Assembly: GCA_947585795.1 (NCBI GenBank)
Contig: CANPXG010000005.1
Coordinates: 1-64,000, forward strand
Source: an uncultured Clostridia bacterium
GTDB taxonomy: Bacteria; Bacillota; Clostridia; UBA1381
DNA: 64,000 nucleotides
Direction of reading: 5' to 3'
Of this stretch, positions 48,421 through 56,958 are shown one piece after another. The notes beneath the pieces were generated by a model. That model saw only the letters and a program-made list of their open reading frames with translations. It was not told the origin of the DNA and searched no databases. Made by a program: the position numbers and the translations under genes. Position 1 is the stretch's first letter; every line of letters starts with the position of its first letter.

Positions 48421-49185
48421 ATGACAGTATTATGTGAAGACACAACCTGCAAATATCACAACAGTCATGATAAATGTATTTGTGATAATATTAAGATTAT
48501 GCATTTAGGTAAATGCGGCTCTCGTCAAAAAGGGCTTTTACATTACATGGCAAAGGCTTTGGCGGCTATGAAGAACAGTAATATGATTTCTTGTGATGAA
48601 CTTAATGACGACGTTTTGTTAGGCTTGTATTTCATTATGAAAATATATCACCTTAACTTTTCGGTGGTCACATATGGTATGTTTAATTTCATAACGCTAC
48701 AAGAAGATGAACATAGCAAGGGACTTACGGCAGATGAGATAATACATAGAACTCAGGATGCCGAAATGGTTGATAAATTCACTGAGGATATACTCAACGA
48801 TAATTTGCCTAAGACTAAAACGCAGGTTGAGGAAAACTCGACCTGTGTCAGAAATAAGGCGGATTTAGGTTACGGCTGGCTATCACCTATGGGCATATTC
48901 ACAGAAGCACCATATGGCATGCATGAAGCGGCTGCCAAAGAAATATGCCTAAGTACCGGGCTTTGTGACGAGTTTCTTCTTGCGGATAGGAACGCCGCGT
49001 ATTGCTCTTATGGCGATTTCCTTATAAATAGGGGGTATTGCCTTATTCATAACCCGTCAGTTTTAGGCGGCGCACATGTCTCACGCAGCGACAAGCGTCT
49101 TACAAAGGCACAGCGCGAGTTTCTGTATAAGTATTTTTACGATAAGGGCGAAACAGATAAAGCAGAACAATTTTTGCAGGAGTAG
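48421..49185 (+). CDS. Hypothetical protein
   Basis: 254-aa ORF; N-terminal Cys-rich CEDTTCKYHNSHDKCICD. Confidence 0.6.
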   Translation: MTVLCEDTTCKYHNSHDKCICDNIKIMHLGKCGSRQKGLLHYMAKALAAMKNSNMISCDELNDDVLLGLYFIMKIYHLNFSVVTYGMFNFITLQEDEHSKGLTADEIIHRTQDAEMVDKFTEDILNDNLPKTKTQVEENSTCVRNKADLGYGWLSPMGIFTEAPYGMHEAAAKEICLSTGLCDEFLLADRNAAYCSYGDFLINRGYCLIHNPSVLGGAHVSRSDKRLTKAQREFLYKYFYDKGETDKAEQFLQE

Positions 49186-49197
49186 GGAGGAGTAGAT

Positions 49198-49377
49198 ATG
49201 ACAACAACTATCAACGTAGATATAAACAAAGGGCTTGACATGACCGAAGAAGAAAAGGAAGCCTTTGTACAGATAATGGACATGAATATTGATTATGGTC
49301 TGTGCGACTTCATTTCAGAGCAAGAACTTTGTTTGTATCAAGCGATTTTACAGGAACGAGAAGAAAATAATAAATAA
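49198..49377 (+). CDS. Small acidic hypothetical protein
   Basis: MTTTINVDINKGLDMTEEEKEAFVQIMDMNIDYGLCDF; RBS gggaggag. Confidence 0.5.
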   Translation: MTTTINVDINKGLDMTEEEKEAFVQIMDMNIDYGLCDFISEQELCLYQAILQEREENNK

Positions 49378-49391
49378 AAAAGGAGAAAGCT

Positions 49392-49538
49392 ATGTTTACG
49401 GTAAAAGTTTGTGCGTGTCTGTTATTCGTTTTCGGAATAGTCTTACTGGTGATAAACGCCGAGGTTAGACGAACCGAAAAAAGATACAAGCGGAGAGAGA
49501 AAATGCTTCGCAAGGCAAGAAAACGCACATATCTCTAA
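49392..49538 (+). CDS. Small single-TM protein with basic tail
   Basis: MFTVKVCACLLFVFGIVLLVINAEVRRTEKRYKRREKMLRKARKRTYL. Confidence 0.5.
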   Translation: MFTVKVCACLLFVFGIVLLVINAEVRRTEKRYKRREKMLRKARKRTYL

Positions 49539-49545
49539 AGCAAAA

Positions 49546-49573
49546 AAGGAAGGGACAAACCTTCCTTTTTTTT
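49546..49573. terminator. Terminator between convergent blocks
   Basis: AAGGAAGGgacaaaCCTTCCTTTTTTTT. Confidence 0.85.
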
Positions 49574-49594
49574 ACGGAAACTTATAGAACATCT

Positions 49595-49831
49595 TTAATT
49601 TTTGTTCTTTGGACGTATTGTTTTACGGTACATCGTCCATTCACCGTTCTCGTCTTGCATAAGGCGAACCAGTATAACCTTACCGTCTTCGTCCTTCAAA
49701 TCGCTAAAATCTTCCACTGCATCGGAAACGGTCTGTAACCGCCAAACCGACACAAGAATGGGAATACCGATAACGATTATTGCAAGAGTTTGCAAGACGA
49801 GCATTAAACATACAAATGACGTAGGTATCAT
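49595..49831 (-). CDS. Small membrane protein
   Basis: N-terminal TM helix; 78 aa. Confidence 0.55.
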   Translation of the reverse strand: MIPTSFVCLMLVLQTLAIIVIGIPILVSVWRLQTVSDAVEDFSDLKDEDGKVILVRLMQDENGEWTMYRKTIRPKNKN

Positions 49832-49843
49832 ACTTTCCTCCTT

Positions 49844-50848
49844 TTAACCACGGACTTTGAACTTTTTCGGTGAATCCGTGTCATCCGATGGCGTATTACC
49901 TTTTACGTCATCAGCGGTACGTTTGCCGTTCTCGGGCTTTTCAGGAACTGAACTATCGCCCATATCGTTTTTTACAAGCTCTGCAACGGACGTTGCAAGA
50001 CCGGCTAAACCCTGTATTTCAGACGGAATGATTATCTTTGTTGCTTTTCCGTCCGCTGCTTTTTCAAAGCTTTCGAGCGATTTCAACGTCAAGTATGCCT
50101 TGCTCGGAGTTGCGTCGTTGATTTTCTTGATACCTTCCGCTACTGCGGACTGTACAGCTATGATAGCTTCAGCTTGACCTTCAGCTTCTCTGATAGCCGC
50201 CTGTTTCTTCGCTTCAGCTTTGAGAATTGCCGACTCTTTCTCACCTTCAGCAAGCAAGATAGCCGATTTCTTTTCGCCCTCGGCGCGTAAAATGCTTTCG
50301 CGTCGTTCTCTTTCTGCTTTCATCTGACGTTCCATAGCATCCTGTATCTCGGCAGGGGGCATTATGTTTTTAAGCTCAACGCGGTTTATCTTTATACCCC
50401 ACGGATCGGTCGCTTCGTCAAGTATCGAGCGCATTTTCGTGTTTACCATATCACGAGAGGTAAGCGTTTCGTCAAGCTCCAAATCGCCGATTATGTTACG
50501 GAGAGTGGTAGCGGTCAGATTCTCAATAGCCATCATAGGACGTTCTACGCCGTATGCGAACAGTTTCGGATCGGTAATTTGATAGTATATGACCGTATCT
50601 ATCTGCATCGTAACGTTGTCCTTCGTTATGACAGGCTGCGGCGGGAAATCCGCGACGTGCTCTTTCATATTTACTTTTTTGGCTATCCGGTCAATGAACG
50701 GAACCTTGAAATGCAAGCCAACATTCCATGTGGCGTAATAGCCGCCAAACCTCTCGATTATGTATGTATGGGCTTGCGGCACAATCTTGATGTTTGCTAT
50801 GACTATGACAGCAAGCAGAATTATAAGTATCATTAAAATAATTCCCAT
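49844..50848 (-). CDS. SPFH/Band 7 (stomatin-like) protein
   Basis: TYIIERFGGYYATWNVGLHFKVPFIDRI...RDMVNTKMRSILDEATDPWGIKINRVELKNIMPPAEIQDAMERQMKAERERR. Confidence 0.93.
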   Translation of the reverse strand: MGIILMILIILLAVIVIANIKIVPQAHTYIIERFGGYYATWNVGLHFKVPFIDRIAKKVNMKEHVADFPPQPVITKDNVTMQIDTVIYYQITDPKLFAYGVERPMMAIENLTATTLRNIIGDLELDETLTSRDMVNTKMRSILDEATDPWGIKINRVELKNIMPPAEIQDAMERQMKAERERRESILRAEGEKKSAILLAEGEKESAILKAEAKKQAAIREAEGQAEAIIAVQSAVAEGIKKINDATPSKAYLTLKSLESFEKAADGKATKIIIPSEIQGLAGLATSVAELVKNDMGDSSVPEKPENGKRTADDVKGNTPSDDTDSPKKFKVRG

Positions 50849-50966
50849 GATAAATCTCCTTTCGTAACTTTATCTAATTTTGCTGTTAAGACATAGACGA
50901 TTTACGGACCGCGTATAAGGGATGGTGTACATTCCCGCTTAGGCGGGTTGCTTTTCTGACACATGA

Positions 50967-51236
50967 TTATTCCACCTTTTCTTTCAGTGATTCTTTACAG
51001 AACGGGCAGCGCGTGTATTTGTTGCCCGGCGCAAAACTTTCCCCACAGTATGGACAATACTTATGTTCTTTTATCGGCGTGCCGTCATCGTCATCGTCGT
51101 CCATAGCCCAATCAAAGACTTTAAAGATAAACACTCCCTTTATAACGAAAACAGCTATGGATATAATCACCCCGATTATACAAATAAGTACTACAGGCAT
51201 AATCATAAGCGGTCCAATAATGAGCTCAGAAGTCAT
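50967..51236 (-). CDS. Membrane protein with C-terminal zinc ribbon
   Basis: TM segments then KYCPYCGESFAPGNKYTRCPFCKESL. Confidence 0.65.
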   Translation of the reverse strand: MTSELIIGPLMIMPVVLICIIGVIISIAVFVIKGVFIFKVFDWAMDDDDDDGTPIKEHKYCPYCGESFAPGNKYTRCPFCKESLKEKVE

Positions 51237-51250
51237 TCATTTCACCCCCT

Positions 51251-51712
51251 TTACTGTTCGGACTGCACCGTTGCTACTTCTATATCTTCACAACGGTTCA
51301 ATATCTTTTTAAGTTCTTCGGATTCAACTACAGTACAGCGAATATTTATTGGGCTGATAGCATAACTATCTTCTATGCTATATACCTTGTATAGCTTGTC
51401 AGCATTGTCCATACAAGGTGTGCCGTCTTCGGTGTACCCATATATCTTTACGGTGTCACCCGCGTTTATGGGCAATGATGCAGTCGTCGGCGTTACCGCC
51501 ATTGCTGTTTCCTTGCTTTGCAACTCATGCTCATACATGTTCACACCTTTTTGCATTACCGGTATTGAACTTAACAAGAAGGCTAAGAATACAAGCATTA
51601 ACGTTATGCCCGCACCAAACCATATTTTTTGTTTATGTAAGAGTATTGCCATGGTTATCATGCCGCCTATTCCGAGGAACGCCAGTATAGCTCCAAAAAT
51701 AAAAATATTCAT
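51251..51712 (-). CDS. Membrane-anchored paralog family, copy 1
   Basis: VTPTTASLPINAGDTVKIYGYTEDGTPCMDNADKLYKVYSIEDSYAISPINIRC. Confidence 0.7.
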   Translation of the reverse strand: MNIFIFGAILAFLGIGGMITMAILLHKQKIWFGAGITLMLVFLAFLLSSIPVMQKGVNMYEHELQSKETAMAVTPTTASLPINAGDTVKIYGYTEDGTPCMDNADKLYKVYSIEDSYAISPINIRCTVVESEELKKILNRCEDIEVATVQSEQ

Positions 51713-51713
51713 T

Positions 51714-52199
51714 TTATTTCAGCCTTTCTTCCTTGCTTACTTTTTTTATTTCAACATCCTTGCTCTTTGAAAGGATTTCTCTCAACTCTTCAACGTCTGC
51801 ATCCGAACAACAAATATCCACCGGAGATATAGAATGTCCATCATCCACAGAATATACCGTATATTCCTTATCAATGTTGTCCTTAAAGACCGTATTATCT
51901 TCGCCGTATCCGTATATTTTTACAGTATCACCTTTTTCTAAGGGCAAAGAGGCTGTTGTCGGCACTACTTGTATTACGGTCTGATCATCCTTTAATGTGT
52001 AACCTTGCTCAACTAAGCCTTTAAATATCATCTGTCCTGAAACAACAAATAACATAATTGAAATAACAGCTGTAACCATAAAAGGCAGTGAAGTGCTTTT
52101 TTTATAATTATTTCTTACAATTACTACCCCAACTATTCCTAAAAAGAGAAATATGACTCCGGTTATGGTGCACATATTCGTTGTAATTTGTATATCCAT
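51714..52199 (-). CDS. Membrane-anchored paralog family, copy 2
   Basis: VVPTTASLPLEKGDTVKIYGYGEDNTVFKDNIDKEYTVYSVDDGHSISPVDICC. Confidence 0.7.
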   Translation of the reverse strand: MDIQITTNMCTITGVIFLFLGIVGVVIVRNNYKKSTSLPFMVTAVISIMLFVVSGQMIFKGLVEQGYTLKDDQTVIQVVPTTASLPLEKGDTVKIYGYGEDNTVFKDNIDKEYTVYSVDDGHSISPVDICCSDADVEELREILSKSKDVEIKKVSKEERLK

Positions 52200-52280
52200 T
52201 TTATTTCACCCTTTCATCTGTTAATTTTTGTTTTTTTACGCAATTTATCGCCTTTTTTACTTTTTTAATACCTATCACGG

Positions 52281-52757
52281 CTACCACCGCAGAGTTATAC
52301 TCCTTATGTATTCAAAAAACTGTATTTCGGGAGCCATATAATATTTTACCAATGTAAATATTGTCGGTATTATTATCAAAAACCCGGCAATACCAAGCAG
52401 AGCAGCTATAAAGTAAAACCCAAACATGAATTGGTCTGCATCATAGCGTTTATCTTTCAATGCGTCTATATCTTTTTTATCCGCGTTTTCTTTTGCTTGC
52501 CGGCATAGCTGAGAGTAGTTATTGCGTTTTTTCCTCTGTCTATTTCCCATAAGCAGAAAGACAACAGCGGCTATTATACAAATAACTCCTATACCCAGCC
52601 AAATATACGAAGAAATTATCTTCCATGCGATGTACTTGCTTGCAATCTCTTGTATATACGAGATTACGTTATCAGATGCCCAGTCAATTGCTATGCCAAA
52701 CTGTTCGGCAAGCTCGTCTATAACAGCTATAATTTGTTCGCTTTGCATTTTAATCAT
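52281..52757 (-). CDS. Hypothetical membrane protein
   Basis: Two hydrophobic helices around a basic loop. Confidence 0.6.
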   Translation of the reverse strand: MIKMQSEQIIAVIDELAEQFGIAIDWASDNVISYIQEIASKYIAWKIISSYIWLGIGVICIIAAVVFLLMGNRQRKKRNNYSQLCRQAKENADKKDIDALKDKRYDADQFMFGFYFIAALLGIAGFLIIIPTIFTLVKYYMAPEIQFFEYIRSITLRW

Positions 52758-52832
52758 CCTTTCCTATATTTACCTATTTTTACTACTGCGTTAAGTATAA
52801 TGATTTGCCATAACCTTCACTCCTTTTAATCA

Positions 52833-52947
52833 TTAAATGCCTACTAAAGAAGCACAGTCCGCTTTAATAAATGAACCATTTTTCATGTCCCTATATACTA
52901 CCTATCCTAAAAAATAAAAAAAGGTACTTTGGTTATAAAAATTTTTT
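52833..52947 (-). repeat. Leader repeat R1 upstream of minus-strand cluster
   Basis: 115 bp identical to 61274-61388; minus strand contains GTAGTATATAGGGACATGAAAAATGGTTCAT. Confidence 0.92.
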
Positions 52948-52998
52948 TAAAAAAATTATACACCACTGTTTTTTGAACATTTGTGGCGAATTTTTACA

Positions 52999-53027
52999 TA
53001 GACATACCCTGCAATGTAGGGTATAAT
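52999..53027 (+). promoter_or_regulatory. Promoter with inverted repeat filling the spacer
   Basis: TAGACA-[TACCCTgcaatgtAGGGTA overlapping]-TATAAT, 17-bp spacer. Confidence 0.65.
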
Positions 53028-53071
53028 GATAATATCAAAGAAACAATGAAGCTAACCGAAAGGAGAAAGGT

Positions 53072-53776
53072 ATGGCAAAGTATACAATTACAATGAGCTG
53101 CGGTCACACAGACACCGTGGAATTGTTTGGTAGGGAAAAGGATAGACAACGGAAAATAGAATATTTTGAGGAACAAGGGCTATGCAAGGAGTGTTACAAG
53201 AAGGAAATGCAGGCACAAGTCGAGAAAGAAGGTTTAGTGTTTAATGCGTCGGTCTTACCAAGCATCTCTGAAAGCGACGGCGATTTCCTGATCTACGTTT
53301 GGTTCAGCGGCAACACTATGCCGCACAAAGAAGAAATCAAAGCATTGGGCGGTTACAAATGGGAAGAATGTCAGGCTGCAAGCAACCTATTATCGTTAAA
53401 ATATGAACCGTGCTGGGGCAAAACAGTTAAATTCCAAAACCTGAAGGAAGAAATCGAAAAAGCCAAATCTATTGGCGCAAAGGAAAAATTTGAAAAAGGA
53501 TTGTTTGCGTCGGCAAATTACGAGATGGCATTAAAAAACAAAGAGAAATGGCAAGCAAACAAAGAACAAATAGACGCTATCCCGAAGCCAATTACTCCCG
53601 AGATTGTAAAAGACCATTACTGGAACGGACGCATATACGGTAAATCAGGCAATTACTGTGTTTATTTAGACAATAAAAAAACACCTATCACAGATGAGCA
53701 AGAAAAAGAAATTACCGCTTACTTAACGGCGAAAGAGGAATATGCTAAAAAAGTTGATGAAATAAAAAAAGCATAG
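53072..53776 (+). CDS. Hypothetical protein
   Basis: ORF with RBS gaaaggagaaagg; MAKYTITMSCGHTDTVELFG. Confidence 0.65.
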   Translation: MAKYTITMSCGHTDTVELFGREKDRQRKIEYFEEQGLCKECYKKEMQAQVEKEGLVFNASVLPSISESDGDFLIYVWFSGNTMPHKEEIKALGGYKWEECQAASNLLSLKYEPCWGKTVKFQNLKEEIEKAKSIGAKEKFEKGLFASANYEMALKNKEKWQANKEQIDAIPKPITPEIVKDHYWNGRIYGKSGNYCVYLDNKKTPITDEQEKEITAYLTAKEEYAKKVDEIKKA

Positions 53777-53793
53777 AAAGTGAGGAAACAAAA

Positions 53794-54120
53794 ATGGACA
53801 GAAGTCATTTAAGAAGGAGCCATGAAGGACTAAGGGCGGACGGTATTATAAAAGACAATTACCCCGGTTTGCCCGAAGAATTAAAGGAATTTAGCTATTA
53901 TTATCGCGACGGCATGACCGGTCACGTCATAATGGCAATTCCGGAATGTAAACTCGCCGAAGCTGAAGAAAATGGGGATTTGGACATGTTTGAATGCCCG
54001 TTTGCGGTCAAATATGTACTGCACAAAGGGTATCGAATGTATAAAAATCACGTCATTTGCGAAGGCAAATACGACAAGATTTTCGGATTGCAAATGGACG
54101 ACAAGTGGATTGAATTATGA
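53794..54120 (+). CDS. Hypothetical protein
   Basis: ORF; stop overlaps next ATG (ATGA). Confidence 0.6.
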   Translation: MDRSHLRRSHEGLRADGIIKDNYPGLPEELKEFSYYYRDGMTGHVIMAIPECKLAEAEENGDLDMFECPFAVKYVLHKGYRMYKNHVICEGKYDKIFGLQMDDKWIEL

Positions 54121-54320
54121 GATATTATGACAAAACAAAACCGTTTTCACAACAGCTAAAAACCGCATTATACGAGGCAGATCTAAGTCAAGCCGAACTA
54201 TCGCGGAAATTAGAAATCTCGATCAAGAACATTGAAGCATGGGTAGCAGGTACTCGAGTTCCACCCGCATGGGCGGCTGAATTACTGCTGAAAGAACTTG
54301 ACGGGCTAAAAAACACCTAA
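54117..54320 (+). CDS. XRE-like HTH regulator
   Basis: FSQQLKTALYEADLSQAELSRKLEISIKNIEAWVAGTRVPPAWAAELLLKEL. Confidence 0.8.
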   Translation: MRYYDKTKPFSQQLKTALYEADLSQAELSRKLEISIKNIEAWVAGTRVPPAWAAELLLKELDGLKNT

Positions 54321-54356
54321 AAATTTCTTTGATAAAATAAAGATGTGAAAACGTTA

Positions 54357-54388
54357 GTCTACCCCCAAAAGGGTATGTGAGTTGAAAT
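54357..54388 (+). other. Solitary CRISPR-repeat-like unit (type I-C-like), candidate RNA anti-CRISPR
   Basis: 32 bp GTCTACCCCCAAAAGGGTATGTGAGTTGAAAT: GTC start, TACCC/GGGTA stem, TTGAAAT end; single copy. Confidence 0.4.
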
Positions 54389-54420
54389 ATTAACAATTAT
54401 TATATTGACGTAACAATATC

Positions 54421-54452
54421 AAAAACCACCTATTGATTAGGTGGTTTTTTTT
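54421..54452 (+). terminator. Intrinsic terminator downstream of the solitary repeat
   Basis: AAAAACCACCTAttgaTTAGGTGGTTTTTTTT. Confidence 0.9.
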
Positions 54453-54497
54453 ATACGCAGTCTTATTTTGTTAAGGAGTGAACCTTCATTACGAACA

Positions 54498-54683
54498 TTA
54501 TCTGTTCACTGATTCAGATATTTGCTGTTGTTTTTCCCCTTTCCACAGGACTCTCTTTTGCCCGTTTTTGCTGACGACCTGATAATAATCAGCCGTTTCT
54601 TTGGCTATATACCAGTTTTCGGGCTTCAATCCCTTAGAAGCAAAGAATATCTTCTGCTTCCTTGTCAGTCGGTGCTTTTGCAT
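54498..54683 (-). CDS. Small basic hypothetical protein
   Basis: 61-aa ORF overlapping end of next minus ORF. Confidence 0.5.
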   Translation of the reverse strand: MQKHRLTRKQKIFFASKGLKPENWYIAKETADYYQVVSKNGQKRVLWKGEKQQQISESVNR

Positions 54684-55174
54684 AACTCTGTTTCCTCCTT
54701 CGCTTTTTTACTTTTACATATTTCTTTTGCCGCCGAACGGTACATCATTAAAAGCATTTCAGATACTGCACGTTCACGGTCTTTTCTCTGCGCCTTTCTT
54801 ACCGACATCAGCGCATGGAAGTTATCATCTGCCGGTACATACACACCGACTCTGAACGGGATTTCATCCTTAACCGCGTCATAGACATCCTTCGGCATAA
54901 CGTAATAGTTATAGTCACCGATGAAATTATGACCGTTCTTAGAATGAAAATCCTCGACTGAGGACTTGATTTCGTAGCAGCAGAAGTCACCTTTCTCTAT
55001 ACCCGATACGGTATTGTTAAAAGGCTTGAACTGCATATAGTCCACTCTGACGGTGTGACTTGTAGCATAATCGAACGTCACTTCCTTTGCACAATATATA
55101 CGGCTGTCATTATGCGGATTTATGTGTTTTTCTGTTAATTCTGACAATAATCTTGTCGTTTCTACTCTCGTCAT
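54665..55174 (-). CDS. Phage protein with possible nuclease-like core
   Basis: VDYMQF...GDFCCYEIKSSVEDFHSKNGHNFIGDYNYYVMP (EIK core). Confidence 0.6.
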   Translation of the reverse strand: MTRVETTRLLSELTEKHINPHNDSRIYCAKEVTFDYATSHTVRVDYMQFKPFNNTVSGIEKGDFCCYEIKSSVEDFHSKNGHNFIGDYNYYVMPKDVYDAVKDEIPFRVGVYVPADDNFHALMSVRKAQRKDRERAVSEMLLMMYRSAAKEICKSKKAKEETELCKSTD

Positions 55175-56016
55175 TTTACAACTTCCTCACTTTCGCCCGT
55201 CCACCATCGAAACACGTCATAGCCGCTTTTCCATGTGCGGGTATCTTTTCCTTCTGCTTCGCGTATTTTTAGCATCCTATCGAACGAGTGTATGTACATT
55301 TGCTCAAATTTCGGGTATCTCTGGAACTCCATTTGCCGATTATGTTTATTCGCTAACGGGCAACCGACACAACCGACTCGCTTAAATCCTTCACAGTATA
55401 ACGGATTGCACTCAATCTTGTTATCGGCTATGTAGTCCCACACATCGGTATCTGCCCAATCTATTATGGGATTTACTACCGTTTTTGCTTGCATCTCACA
55501 TCGTTCAAACCACCGACGTTTCTCGTCGTTATCGTTATTAATGATTATTCTGCTCTCGGCTTTATGTGCGCTGCTCTCATAGATGCCGCGCTTAGTCCTT
55601 GCCCGGCTCTCATCCCACCGTACACCTGTCGCAATAGCCCGATTTTTACCACCCTGTTCCTTTAAGATGTCACAACAATACCTCATTAGCCGTGTCGGCG
55701 GTATTTTCTTAATGGGTATCAGCGACCACATCGATGTCGGCTTGCCTTTATATACAGGATATTCTCTTGTACACTTGATTCCACGTCCCTCAAGCTTACG
55801 GAAGACATGAGATATGTGGTATACCGTTTCAGGTGCGTCAGCGGTCGTATGCGTATGAAGCACTTCAAAGCTGATGCCGCTATTAAGAGCCAGTTGAAGC
55901 AATACATCGCTATCCTTACCACCGCTGTAACAAATGATAAGCGGCGCGTTATAATACGTTTCAGCAGCTTCGGCACCCATTTTTAACCTCTCGATTGCCG
56001 CTTTTTCTTTGTCCAT
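55171..56016 (-). CDS. PAPS reductase-family (PP-loop) protein
   Basis: PLIICYSGGKDSDVLLQLAL...RYCCDILKEQGGKNRAIATGVRWDESRAR...CVGCPLA. Confidence 0.9.
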   Translation of the reverse strand: MDKEKAAIERLKMGAEAAETYYNAPLIICYSGGKDSDVLLQLALNSGISFEVLHTHTTADAPETVYHISHVFRKLEGRGIKCTREYPVYKGKPTSMWSLIPIKKIPPTRLMRYCCDILKEQGGKNRAIATGVRWDESRARTKRGIYESSAHKAESRIIINNDNDEKRRWFERCEMQAKTVVNPIIDWADTDVWDYIADNKIECNPLYCEGFKRVGCVGCPLANKHNRQMEFQRYPKFEQMYIHSFDRMLKIREAEGKDTRTWKSGYDVFRWWTGESEEVVK

Positions 56017-56020
56017 TACT

Positions 56021-56464
56021 TCACCTCCAACAATTCAGGTGGGGATACATTTTTTTCATGTAGTCGACAATAAAGGTAGGGCTGTCATGTATATTACCAA
56101 CGATTTTTGGTTCGCGATCATCTGTTATATAACAACTGCCGCGCACTAAATCTAAGGTGACAACATGCGGTCTGTCAGATAAGCGGTTACTATTTGTACT
56201 TACAACAATATCCCCCTCAAAAATCTGTTTGCCGGTTTTGTCCTCTTTCCCCATACACTGTCCTACCGTTTCGGGAATAACCTCGACTAATATATCCTCA
56301 ACTTTTACACCGAAAGATAAGTCGCTATTGTCAGGAATGATAAAATGATGTAAATGTGTACGCTTATCATTATGGTGCATAACGATGTACGCACCATAAA
56401 CCCATTCGCCGTTATCTTTGCGTTTACCTCTATATAAGCCTTTCATTCTTCTACCTCCATTCAT
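56021..56464 (-). CDS. YopX family protein, second copy
   Basis: MKGLYRGKRKDNGEWVYGAYI...GKQIFEGDIV. Confidence 0.88.
   Translation of the reverse strand: MNGGRRMKGLYRGKRKDNGEWVYGAYIVMHHNDKRTHLHHFIIPDNSDLSFGVKVEDILVEVIPETVGQCMGKEDKTGKQIFEGDIVVSTNSNRLSDRPHVVTLDLVRGSCYITDDREPKIVGNIHDSPTFIVDYMKKMYPHLNCWR
56265..56431 (-). repeat. Inverted near-identical copy of 45202-45368
   Basis: 167-bp segment, reverse complement of plus-strand YopX 5' part. Confidence 0.88.
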
Positions 56465-56472
56465 ATGTTAGT

Positions 56473-56949
56473 TTAATTAACCTTCTTTATCTCTACTTTT
56501 TTACTCTTTTCTAATATATTGCTCAATTCTTCAGCGTCTACATCTGAACAGCGAACATTTATCGGAGATATAGAAAACCTATCTTCCACAGAATATATTG
56601 TATATTCCTTATCAATGTTGTCCTTAAAAATTGTATTGTCTTCGGTATATCCATATATTTTTACGGTATCTCCTCTTTTCAAAGGTAAAGATGCTGTTGT
56701 TGGAGTGACAGATATTACGGTTTCTTCATCATTTAATTTATGAGATTGCTTGTCTATACCTATCACTGTCATACATATCGAAGATACAAGAACAAACGAC
56801 GTTATTGTTTTTAAAAAATCGAGCGTTTTATCACCTATTAAATCTTCGTATTCAAGTATAATTGTAATTATTATGACTACTATTGACATAATCCCCAAAA
56901 TAATTCCAATTAAGGACATCGTACTTATTGTTATACTCATTTTAAACAC
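56473..56949 (-). CDS. Membrane-anchored paralog family, copy 3
   Basis: VTPTTASLPLKRGDTVKIYGYTEDNTIFKDNIDKEYTIYSVEDRFSISPINVRC. Confidence 0.7.
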   Translation of the reverse strand: MFKMSITISTMSLIGIILGIMSIVVIIITIILEYEDLIGDKTLDFLKTITSFVLVSSICMTVIGIDKQSHKLNDEETVISVTPTTASLPLKRGDTVKIYGYTEDNTIFKDNIDKEYTIYSVEDRFSISPINVRCSDVDAEELSNILEKSKKVEIKKVN

Positions 56950-56958
56950 TCCTTTCCT

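Noticed and set aside
52880-52905. T7-type phage polymerase promoter in R1/R2 (TATAGGGA similarity)
   Set aside because: Only the short TATAGGGA core resembles T7 promoters; no single-subunit RNA polymerase gene is seen. Too weak to call.
54357-54388. CRISPR array
   Set aside because: Only one repeat-like unit, no spacers flanked by repeats and no cas genes in the window. Kept only as a solitary-repeat candidate.
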